A DNA stretch of 64,000 bases, taken from Saccharibacillus endophyticus (lineage in GTDB: Bacteria > Bacillota > Bacilli > Paenibacillales > Paenibacillaceae). Of the stretch, positions 46,249 through 54,241 are shown in pieces; within the stretch, counting starts at the first letter, position 1; each line of letters begins with the position of its first letter. The position numbers were made by a program, and so were the translations under genes. The notes beneath the pieces are model-generated. The model was not told the origin of the DNA and did not search any database. It saw nothing but the letters and a program-made list of their open reading frames with translations. The DNA lies in assembly GCF_013185185.1 (NCBI RefSeq), contig NZ_JAAZWE010000002.1, positions 871,595-935,594 of the forward strand, in the 5' to 3' direction.

Positions 46249-47475
46249 TTACTTCGATTTGCCGTCCGCGATATTCGTCTTCCGGAACGGAGCGGTCTGG
46301 TCGATCTTCTTATAATGAGCGATAAAGGCACAAGCCAGCAGCGCCACGCCGTTGATCACGAAAATCCAGTGGATCGGAATCACCGCGCCCAGCACGCCGC
46401 CGATCAGCGGTCCGGCCATCGTGCCGATCTGCGTCGCCGACTGATTCAGGCTGAAAGCCCGGCCGCGGAATTCGGGCTTGGTCACCTGCACGATCATGGC
46501 ATTGACTGCCGGGAATACAGCCGCGAAGAATAATCCGTACACAAAGCGCAAAATGCCGAATCCGACATAACCGGTCACGAAAAATTGCAGCAGATTGCCC
46601 ACCGCGCCGCCGATCAAGCCGATCATCAGCACTTTGCCGTAACCGATCCTGCCGCCGATTCTGCCCCAACGCGGCGCCATGATGACGGTCGCCACGCCCA
46701 CCGCGGAAAAGACGACGCCCGATACCAGCGATATTCGGTCGGACGCGATGTCCATGCCCTGCACGTAGATCGTAATGAGCGGTTCCAGGATCATGACCGA
46801 GAAGTTGCTCATCGCGACGAGTCCGAGCAAAGCGAAAAATACCGGAATGCCTGCCGCCTGCTTCAAATCGTCTTTGACCCGCGAGCGAACCTTCGGCCGT
46901 TTGAATTCTTTTTCGTGCACCAGGAACGTCGCGACCAACGCCGCGATCAGGACGATCGCGCTGGAGAACAGGAAAGCATTCCGGTTGCCGAGCGTAAAGC
47001 TGACCACGCCGCCGATCAGCGGTCCGATAATGTTCCCGGAAGCGCTGGCCGTAGCCATGATGCCGAGCGCATACCCCGTCTTTTCTTCCGGCGTGTTCGT
47101 ACCGACCAGGGCAATCGCCGCCGGAATGAATCCGGCAAGCAGGCCCTGGAAGAGGCGAAGCGCCACAAGCTGAACCGGATCCTGTACGAAAAAGTTGATG
47201 AAGTATAAAGCCGCCAAACTATAGCCCGAGCGAATCAACATCGGCTTGCGCCCGTACTTGTCGGCAAGCGATCCCCAGAACGGGGAAATCAACGCGCTCG
47301 ACAAAAACGTGATCCCGAAAGCCACGCCCGCCCAGATCGATAAATATTGATTTCCTACGCCGAGCTCGTCATGCATGAAAATCGGCAAAAAAGGGATCGA
47401 GATCGAATAGGCCATGCTGCAAAAAAATACGCCGGCCCATAATACGATCAAGTTTTTCTTCCATGAAAATTCCAT
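46249..47475 (-). CDS. MFS drug exporter (TetA/YttB-like)
   Basis: This 408-residue, twelve-segment MFS protein starts at ATG 47475 (MEFSWKKNLIVLWAGVFFCS). The loop 2-3 motif GSLADKYGRKPMLIRSGYS and the motif-C-like LLAGFIPAAIALVGTNTPEE are typical of drug:H+ antiporters. The C-terminal half has QSATQIGTMAGPLIGGVLGA. Substrate unknown. It is separated from pdxK by 181 bases and is probably a single-gene unit. Confidence 0.9.
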   Translation of the reverse strand: MEFSWKKNLIVLWAGVFFCSMAYSISIPFLPIFMHDELGVGNQYLSIWAGVAFGITFLSSALISPFWGSLADKYGRKPMLIRSGYSLAALYFINFFVQDPVQLVALRLFQGLLAGFIPAAIALVGTNTPEEKTGYALGIMATASASGNIIGPLIGGVVSFTLGNRNAFLFSSAIVLIAALVATFLVHEKEFKRPKVRSRVKDDLKQAAGIPVFFALLGLVAMSNFSVMILEPLITIYVQGMDIASDRISLVSGVVFSAVGVATVIMAPRWGRIGGRIGYGKVLMIGLIGGAVGNLLQFFVTGYVGFGILRFVYGLFFAAVFPAVNAMIVQVTKPEFRGRAFSLNQSATQIGTMAGPLIGGVLGAVIPIHWIFVINGVALLACAFIAHYKKIDQTAPFRKTNIADGKSK

Positions 47476-47937
47476 CCGTCCGCACGCCCTTTCGCATGCA
47501 AGACGACGTCCGCTCCTATAGGGATATCGCCCGATGATCCGAAAGCGATCCGAAGAGATCGGTCCGCCGCCCTGCCGAAGTCGACATTCGCTACAATGCG
47601 TGCGATACCTCCGCCGACCCAATCGCCACGCCGCAAACGCCCGTTGTTTCTAACCTATTAATTTTACTCCTATTCGATAAAAATTCCCAATCGAACCCGG
47701 AGGGTTCTAGCGAAACTAAACCCGATTTCAGGTCATATGACGCAGCAGGCTCCGCAAAGCGCAAAAGCATGACGGATCGCGGCCGGATGCTCGGATTCCC
47801 CTGCACCGGGCGAAAACAGGCTGAACTCGCATTCCCGGGAAACCGGGTCGTAAATCGGCAAGAAGGTTACATCCGCAGCCTTTCGGGTAAACGTATGTAT
47901 ACAACGAATACGATGAACACGAAGGAGAGATGACATC
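47476..47937. other. Gene-free stretch between MFS exporter and acidic protein gene
   Basis: No coding frame is convincing. GTTACA (47866-47871), 13 bases, GGGTAA (47885-47890) on the plus strand resembles a sigma-B promoter ahead of the acidic protein gene. Nothing else was recognised. Confidence 0.35.
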
Positions 47938-48516
47938 ATGGCTTTCGATCCGAGAAACGAATCCGACCGCGCGCACGAGCGTTTTCAATTGGAACGGGAT
48001 ACCCCTTACTCCGAGGAACGCGGCATTCCTGACGAAACGCTGGAATATGTCGATACGGTTCAAGAAGGCGCGCCCGTCGATGCCGGTCAGGCGATAACCG
48101 ACCCGGAAGCGTACCCGAACCGTACGGAAGAAGATCCGCATTTGGACTCTCCGTTATTGGAAGACGTACCGGACGCCGACGATCTGCATCCGGACAGTCC
48201 CGTCGATCCGGCGGCTCCCGCTCAGGACGAACCTCACGGAACGGACCTGCTTAACGGCGCCGGCGGAGAAGAAGGCCGCGCGGAACTATCTGCAGAATCC
48301 GAAGATCCGGACCGGCCCCTGATCACCGACGGAGACCGCGAGACCGTGCATCATCCGGATAACCTGGTGACCGAACGCGATACCGATCCGGAAAACGGAT
48401 TGTTCCGCGAAGGTTCTTTCCCTTCTTCCCTGCCGGACGAAGTTCAGAAAAATCTGATCGATTCCGAGACGGATCAAGGCTATCGCGACGAAGTCTATAC
48501 GGACGAAGACGAGTAA
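47938..48516 (+). CDS. Acidic, low-complexity protein of unknown function
   Basis: This 192-residue protein is very rich in Asp, Glu and Pro with no predicted structure of note (MAFDPRNESDRAHERFQLER; DADDLHPDSPVDPAAPAQDE). Conserved-looking short blocks are YSEERGIPDE and EVQKNLIDSETDQGYRDE. It has AAGGAGAG before the ATG, a possible sigma-B-like promoter, and a terminator after it. Disordered acidic proteins of this kind occur in stress and spore contexts, but no function can be assigned. Confidence 0.7.
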   Translation: MAFDPRNESDRAHERFQLERDTPYSEERGIPDETLEYVDTVQEGAPVDAGQAITDPEAYPNRTEEDPHLDSPLLEDVPDADDLHPDSPVDPAAPAQDEPHGTDLLNGAGGEEGRAELSAESEDPDRPLITDGDRETVHHPDNLVTERDTDPENGLFREGSFPSSLPDEVQKNLIDSETDQGYRDEVYTDEDE

Positions 48517-48548
48517 AACCTGATTGAATGAAGATCGCCTGCATAGGC

Positions 48549-48602
48549 AAACGCACCGGACAAAAAGCTTCCGTACGAAGCCGCTGCCCGGTGCGTTTTT
48601 TC
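48549..48602 (+). terminator. Terminator after the acidic protein gene
   Basis: AACGCACCGG / CCGGTGCGTT stem, then T6. Confidence 0.9.
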
Positions 48603-48693
48603 GTCCGCGCCAAAATAAGCTTGACCGGCTCGACCCTCCGCTTTATGATGAGGATAACTTTGAGTGCAAAGGGGAAATTTTGATGACGGGGTA

Positions 48694-48812
48694 TGTTCTT
48701 AACTAATCAATTCCATAATGGATAGTATTCATCGGGAACGATCGAAAAATCGCGTCAAGCGGTTTTATTTCGCGTTGCCTGCTCGAAGCTGTCCGGAATT
48801 CAGTTAAGAACA
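48694..48812. repeat. Inverted repeat element of about 120 bases
   Basis: TGTTCTTAACT at 48694-48704 and AGTTAAGAACA at 48802-48812 are exact inverted copies, with ATTCC/GGAAT just inside. There is no gene in it. It could be a MITE-like remnant or a large RNA stem. Confidence 0.5.
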
Positions 48813-48866
48813 GCGAATCATTTCTCCATAAACTTGAGGCGGGTATTTTACTCTTTCGAGTTTTCG

Positions 48867-48897
48867 GGCCGCGCTGTAGCTGAAGCGCGGCCTTTTT
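48867..48897 (+). terminator. Terminator before the structured leader
   Basis: GGCCGCGCT / AGCGCGGCC stem with an 8-base loop, followed by five T. Confidence 0.85.
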
Positions 48898-49200
48898 GGC
48901 GTCTGCGCGCAAGAAAGGATCGGCGGCTCGGTGCCGTCTCCTTCCTTACGCGCCGAACGCCTGCTCCGCGCGGATACTGCGGAGTGCGGACGAATCTTTG
49001 AAAGAAACGAACGCGTTGCGGCTTTTGGTGCGAAAATTCGGCGAAACGCCGAATCTGCACGATAAGCATCGCGTTCGGAGGCACGGGAGTGCCGGAACCA
49101 GACCTCGGAAGACGGAAGATAAGCTGATCAGAGCGTCTTCGAAATCGAACCATCGATTTCGAAGACGCCGACTGAATCGGCCTGTCTTCCGTCTTTTTTT
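48898..49200 (+). ncRNA. Structured leader/attenuator candidate upstream of the MutS2-like gene
   Basis: Several nested hairpins are visible. CGAACGCG (about 49010) pairs with CGCGTTCG (about 49070) around ATTCGGCG/CGCCGAAT. CTCCGC/GCGGAG lies earlier. A 14-bp perfect stem GTCTTCGAAATCGA / TCGATTTCGAAGAC (49135-49166) sits inside AAGACGGAAGA / TCTTCCGTCTT plus T7 (49109-49200), an intrinsic terminator. No match to T-box (GGTGGNACCGCG) or common riboswitches was recognised. Confidence 0.5.
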
Positions 49201-49272
49201 GTTTTCCGGCTATGTCTGCTTCAACACTGCATATGCTAATACTAAGACCAACACGAAGGAGCGATTCCGATC

Positions 49273-51348
49273 ATGACCACCATTTCGACGATTCAACCTC
49301 AAACACTGGAACGCCTCGAATACGAGCGCGTCAAACATGAATTATCCGTCTATGCCGTTTCTTATTTGGGCAAAAGACATATCGTCGAACTCCAGCCGAT
49401 CACTGACGCCCGAATCCTGCGGCGGCGCCTGGACGAGACCGACGAAGCGACAAGCGTACTGCGACGGGGAGCCAGCATTCCGCTTCCGTCGCTGACGGGC
49501 ATGGAGCAGATCCTCGATTTGCTCGGCTCCGGTTACGTCTTCCAAGAACAAGATTTCACGCATCTGCATCAGTTCCTGCGCAGCTGCACCCAGTTGATCG
49601 ACTATATGCGCGCAAAAGCCGATTGGGCACCTAACGCCGCCTCTTATGCTTCCGGCATGCACCGGCTGGAACGGCTGCAAGAAGAAATCGAGCGCTGCAT
49701 TCGCAACAGCCGCGTGCTGGATTCCGCCAGCCGCGAATTATCGAAAGTCCGCCGCCGCATGGCAACCGTCGAAGAACGCAGCTCGCGCCGACTCGCCGAA
49801 CTGATGGCCAAACACCGCTCGATCTTGCAGGAAAGCCTTGCCGTGCAGCGCGGAGGCCGCTCCGCGATTCCGGTGCGCAAGGAGTATCGGAAAATGGTGA
49901 AAGGATCGGTATTGGACGAATCCTCCAGCGGCCAGACCGTCTATGTCGAACCGGAAGAAATCCGTCAGTTCCACGACGAATTGGAGCTGCTGCGAACCGA
50001 GGAGGCACGCGAAGAAACGAAGATTCTCAGCGAGCTGACCGGGCTTGCCGAAGAGTTCCGCGGCGAGCTGGTCGTCAATGCGCAGCTGGTCGGCGAATAT
50101 GATTTCCTGTTTGCCAAAGCCCGTTACGCGCTGGCGCTGGATGCCGTCAACGTCAAGCTGAACGAACACGGAATCATTATTTTGCGCGGCGCCCGCCATC
50201 CGCTGATGGGATCGAAGATGATTCCTCTGAATTTCGAACTGGGCGAACGATTCCGCATGCTGATCGTGACCGGACCGAATACGGGCGGCAAAACGCTGGC
50301 GCTGAAAACGGTCGGTTTGCTTACTTTGATGGCGCAATCCGGCCTGCTGATCCCGGCCGAGACCGGCGGCACAATGGCAGTATTCACCGGCATCGAAGCC
50401 GATATCGGCGACGGACAAAGCATCGAACAAGCGCTCAGCACCTTTTCCGCCCATATCCGCCGGGTCAAAAGCATTTTGGAAACGGCCGACCGCCGCACTT
50501 TGGTGCTGATCGACGAGATGGCTTCCGGCACCGACCCGGGCGAAGGCGTAGGCTTGTCGATCGCCGTACTGGAAGAGCTGCGAAGACGCGATTCCTGCGT
50601 GGTCGTGACGACGCATTTTACCGAAATCAAAAACTTCGCTTCGTCGACGCCCGGCTGCGAAAATGCCCGAATGGAATTCGACGCCGAGACGCTGCAGCCG
50701 CTGTATCGCTTGACGATCGGCGAAGCCGGGCGCAGTTATGCGTTCGCCATCGCCAAGAAGCTCGGTATCCCGGATGCCGTGACTCGGCGGGCGGAGGAAT
50801 TGACGCGGCGCACGAAGACACTGGAAGTCGGTCCATCTAGGCAGATAGCGACAGGAACGACGGAGAACCTTTGCGATTCTGGGGAGCTAGTTTCCGCTGA
50901 CCTGACTACTGCGCCCCGTAACGTCATACGCGAAGATCCAGCGCTTTTGCCGGGAGCCTCGCTGCGGCGTGCAGAACCTGAAACTGCAACGTCTCCGAAA
51001 TCAACAGAGGTGACAAGCGACGGGATTTCCGATTCCGAAGAAACCTTTTCGAAATCCGCAGCCTTTCGTATCGGGGACAGCGTCTCGATTCCTTACCTCG
51101 GGAAGACGGGGATCATCTATGCGGAGGAAGACGGCATGGGCAATATCGGCGTACAGATTCAGGGTAAAAAAGTTCGCATCGCCCGCAAACGTCTTCAACC
51201 GCATATCGCTCGCGAATCGCTGTACCCGGACGATTACGATCTCAGCATCGTGCTGGACTCCAAGGAAAATCGCAAAAAACGGCATAAGATGGAACGTAGG
51301 CACATGGAAGGCGTCTCGATCGAAATTTTGCCGGACGAACGGCCTTAG
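49273..51348 (+). CDS. MutS2-like DNA/ribosome ATPase lacking a Smr domain
   Basis: This 691-residue MutS-family protein has the MutS2 lever and clamp (about 130-290), Walker A GPNTGGKT at 334-341, Walker B VLIDEMASGTDP at 411-422, and a KOW-like segment near 600 (IGDSVSIPYLGKTGIIYAEE). Canonical MutS2 (about 780 residues) ends in a Smr nuclease domain; here the protein ends shortly after the KOW-like part. It is therefore either a Smr-less paralog or a shortened gene. MutS2 acts on branched DNA and, as RqcU, on collided ribosomes. The ATG has GAAGGAGCG upstream. A structured leader precedes it. Confidence 0.88.
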   Translation: MTTISTIQPQTLERLEYERVKHELSVYAVSYLGKRHIVELQPITDARILRRRLDETDEATSVLRRGASIPLPSLTGMEQILDLLGSGYVFQEQDFTHLHQFLRSCTQLIDYMRAKADWAPNAASYASGMHRLERLQEEIERCIRNSRVLDSASRELSKVRRRMATVEERSSRRLAELMAKHRSILQESLAVQRGGRSAIPVRKEYRKMVKGSVLDESSSGQTVYVEPEEIRQFHDELELLRTEEAREETKILSELTGLAEEFRGELVVNAQLVGEYDFLFAKARYALALDAVNVKLNEHGIIILRGARHPLMGSKMIPLNFELGERFRMLIVTGPNTGGKTLALKTVGLLTLMAQSGLLIPAETGGTMAVFTGIEADIGDGQSIEQALSTFSAHIRRVKSILETADRRTLVLIDEMASGTDPGEGVGLSIAVLEELRRRDSCVVVTTHFTEIKNFASSTPGCENARMEFDAETLQPLYRLTIGEAGRSYAFAIAKKLGIPDAVTRRAEELTRRTKTLEVGPSRQIATGTTENLCDSGELVSADLTTAPRNVIREDPALLPGASLRRAEPETATSPKSTEVTSDGISDSEETFSKSAAFRIGDSVSIPYLGKTGIIYAEEDGMGNIGVQIQGKKVRIARKRLQPHIARESLYPDDYDLSIVLDSKENRKKRHKMERRHMEGVSIEILPDERP

Positions 51349-51386
51349 AAATGGTGAAAAAATAAGCTGTATAGGTTAACACTATT

Positions 51387-51426
51387 AAAAAATGCGAATT
51401 CGGCGTAAACCGAATTCGCATTTTTT
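51387..51426. terminator. Bidirectional terminator between MutS2-like gene and RADAR operon
   Basis: AAAATGCGAATTCGG / CCGAATTCGCATTTT stem with T6 on plus and A-run on minus; it marks the left border of the AT-rich island. Confidence 0.9.
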
Positions 51427-54241
51427 ATCTTGGAGACCCATAAGTTTCCAAAGCAGAGATCGTCATATTTAGAATATGAAGATATTGTTTTTTACTTTGC
51501 GAACCTCTTATAAAAGAAGTATCCATCCCTGCTTTTCTCAACTTTTCAATCCAATCTAAAGCAGCTTCTCTCCCCATTCCCTGCTGAAGCATTCCGTAAT
51601 ACATATATACGAGTTCGTTACTCACGTTCGTATTAAATACCATCGGATCATCTGAATTCACATTGACCAATACGTTGCCCAACTCCGGGTTTCCTGCAGC
51701 TTGCAGTTTAAAAAGCTGATTTCCGAATACCGAATCGATTTCTCCAATTGCCTCATTCGAAGAAGGGTTAACTTCGATTACGATTCCTTCGGCGGCGACT
51801 TTACGAATCAGGTAATCCTGCATATCGTTCATCATGATCTGTTCGATTTCGTTCGTCATGACATAAATTGGTTCTTCCATCCTCCGAAGAGTCTTCTCCT
51901 GATGATAAGTGATATAGAGCTTGTCTTGAAGTTTCATCGTGCGTTCATATTCTTGCGGATCGGCCGAGTTTTCTTTTTCGTATCGCAGCTTCTCAGCCTC
52001 GATTATTATACGTTTAAACCTGCGTTCATAAACGTCGTACAACACTGGAATACGTAAGTCACCTGCAGATATAAAATCGCCGAACAAATCTACCGCAATC
52101 CGATCGATCGTTCGCTCCAAATAAACCAGCGTTTCCATTTGGATTTTGGGTGCATAGCTGTAGACTCCCCATACCCAAAGCAAATTATCCAGGTACTCAC
52201 CGCGTGGTAAAACGACCAGTGGATTATGTCTGACCCATTCCGAGATATTTACACCGAGCGCGATTCCATGCCCGATCCGATCGCCAGCATGGAGCTTGCA
52301 ATACCGGAGTACTTCATCGATGCGGCGCAGGCCTGAAATCAAGTGACGAAAATCTTCACCTGCATGAAACGTGAAGAACAAACTCTGTCTCGGTAGGATA
52401 TTGCCTTGCGGATCCACGATACGCAAGGCATCATACCTGCTATCCCGCGCTTCCTCGAATACAGGAGCGAATACCTGTACCGGCGTGTTATTTTCGAGAC
52501 TAGCCGCGTCTAATCCGATAATAAAGTTTGTGGCCATAGGCACTTCGCTACGAAGTTCTTGAAGATGTTGGACTTGCTTGATATATTGCTCTTGCAACTT
52601 ACCGAAGCGTAATGATTTGTGCAACGTATGGTCTCTTTCTTCGTCGTATGTCCACAAGTCCTTGCTTAAGTTGTCCGTTTTCTTGATAAGATGATAAACG
52701 ATTCCGATTACTGGGAAATCGACTTGAGGATCTTTGTCGATATGGTAGTCTTTTTGCAGAATCTCTTTGTAAGACTTCAAAATATTCAACAAAATTTGCT
52801 TGTTTTTTTGCAACTCATCTTGGATCGATATCCTCAGTTCAACTTTTTTTAAATAGCGGTTCTGGAACAATGTCCGCAACATTGTTTTATAATAATCTTG
52901 ACTTTTGGCTAAGCCGTCTGTCGCTCTGGAGAAGTAGCCTCTGAAAAAATCGAGGCCATGAAGTACGGTGGGCTGTGTGACTTGCTGATAAAACTCGTTT
53001 TTAATCGACAGATACCAAAAGAAGGTACGAAAAAATTGTTCGAAGTGTTCTTTTAACATAGGATCGTTCTCGATTCGATGCTTATAAGACAAGGCAAAAT
53101 GAAGAAAAACATTTTCCCCGTAAGTATTTATGCCTCGAGTATTCGGGAAAATTTCGAAAATGAAATCCGTTTCTTCAATTTCTCGAACCTCTGTGAAAGC
53201 AAGTCTAATCCGGTCGATTGCTTGCGTCAATCGTTCAATCGACGCGAATTCGCGTTTACGATCCCTAAGCATATCCATCAGTAAATAGAAAGTGTCGGGG
53301 TCTTCTTGTTTAAATTGACTTTTTATCCAATCAAATAAATGTTGCCGAGAACTTCTGAAGGACTCCCGTGAAGTAAGTTCTTGATTGTCACCTTCTTCTT
53401 GATCTTTAAGATACAAGGTCATGATAAATCGAAGTAGTCGTGCCGTCAAAATATAAGATTCGACGTTTTTGTCAGAAGACAGATGATTTGGCTGGAACTT
53501 TTTTAAATAGTCTGTTTCTATGCGCCCATTCATCACGGCTTGCCACAGAATCGAAAAGTTAAACGCAGCCGAAGCATGGATATGATTTTCCGCTACCCCG
53601 CGTCGTAAAATATCATCCAACGCCGCATCCGCCAAATTAACATGTTGATAAAACTCATGGAGCTGGATCGGGTCAAGCAGTCCGTTCTTTACAAAATGCA
53701 ATATGATCATCAAATCTAGAGGAATGAACCGACTGATAGTATGAAAGAAATGGACTTTGTGGGGGGCGCTGTATTGCTCCATAAAGTCGATAAATCTCCA
53801 CTTTTTATCATGATTAATATCATTTTTCCAGTATTTGAAAACCACATCTCCATCTCGATAAGAAATTAATGCATTTCCGAACTCCTCTAATATTTTGAAA
53901 TAATGTAAATAAAGCTTTTTTTCAGGTGCTGTTGATGATTCTCCGGACTGAAAACGGAATCCGTTCTTCTCCGCTTCTTCGTCATCGCACAGCATAGGGT
54001 AAAATTTTTGCAATAGTAAAGTAATTTCGTCTATACTTTTTGGACGCGCTTTTCTTAGAATTTCGTTCTGAATTTCCGTATGCAAATGTTTACGCGCTTT
54101 TTCGCGCCCTTTTTTGCCGACCGTATTGGTTCCACTTGTATAGCCTAATACTTCCAAAATCTCACAATGATCAACAAAACGGAGGTTCTGAAAAGGGAAA
54201 AGCGAAACGTTGATAAGTAAGGTGATTTTGTTGATCATCAT
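51425..54241 (-). CDS. rdrB: RADAR system adenosine deaminase RdrB
   Basis: This 938-residue divergent adenosine deaminase is the effector of the RADAR anti-phage system, which converts adenosine or ATP to inosine forms. Metal and catalytic motifs of the amidohydrolase/ADA family are in order: HIH near residue 220 (ENHIHASAAF), HAGE near 627 (FTFHAGEDFRHL), GHG near 658 (AGDRIGHGIALG), and SDDP near 864 (NVNSDDPMVF). Long insertions separate them, as in RdrB. The ATG at 54241 overlaps the rdrA stop (TGATG) with AAGGA upstream. The gene is visibly AT-rich against the flanks. The reading is one intact frame. Confidence 0.9.
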   Translation of the reverse strand: MMINKITLLINVSLFPFQNLRFVDHCEILEVLGYTSGTNTVGKKGREKARKHLHTEIQNEILRKARPKSIDEITLLLQKFYPMLCDDEEAEKNGFRFQSGESSTAPEKKLYLHYFKILEEFGNALISYRDGDVVFKYWKNDINHDKKWRFIDFMEQYSAPHKVHFFHTISRFIPLDLMIILHFVKNGLLDPIQLHEFYQHVNLADAALDDILRRGVAENHIHASAAFNFSILWQAVMNGRIETDYLKKFQPNHLSSDKNVESYILTARLLRFIMTLYLKDQEEGDNQELTSRESFRSSRQHLFDWIKSQFKQEDPDTFYLLMDMLRDRKREFASIERLTQAIDRIRLAFTEVREIEETDFIFEIFPNTRGINTYGENVFLHFALSYKHRIENDPMLKEHFEQFFRTFFWYLSIKNEFYQQVTQPTVLHGLDFFRGYFSRATDGLAKSQDYYKTMLRTLFQNRYLKKVELRISIQDELQKNKQILLNILKSYKEILQKDYHIDKDPQVDFPVIGIVYHLIKKTDNLSKDLWTYDEERDHTLHKSLRFGKLQEQYIKQVQHLQELRSEVPMATNFIIGLDAASLENNTPVQVFAPVFEEARDSRYDALRIVDPQGNILPRQSLFFTFHAGEDFRHLISGLRRIDEVLRYCKLHAGDRIGHGIALGVNISEWVRHNPLVVLPRGEYLDNLLWVWGVYSYAPKIQMETLVYLERTIDRIAVDLFGDFISAGDLRIPVLYDVYERRFKRIIIEAEKLRYEKENSADPQEYERTMKLQDKLYITYHQEKTLRRMEEPIYVMTNEIEQIMMNDMQDYLIRKVAAEGIVIEVNPSSNEAIGEIDSVFGNQLFKLQAAGNPELGNVLVNVNSDDPMVFNTNVSNELVYMYYGMLQQGMGREAALDWIEKLRKAGMDTSFIRGSQSKKQYLHILNMTISALETYGSPR

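Noticed and set aside
48898..49200. T-box riboswitch as identity of the leader
   Set aside because: The conserved T-box sequence GGTGGNACCGCG is absent and the downstream gene is not amino-acid related.
48896..49276. 126-codon plus-strand frame before the MutS2-like gene
   Set aside because: It runs through multiple hairpins and a terminator and has no ribosome site; the sequence is better explained as structured leader.
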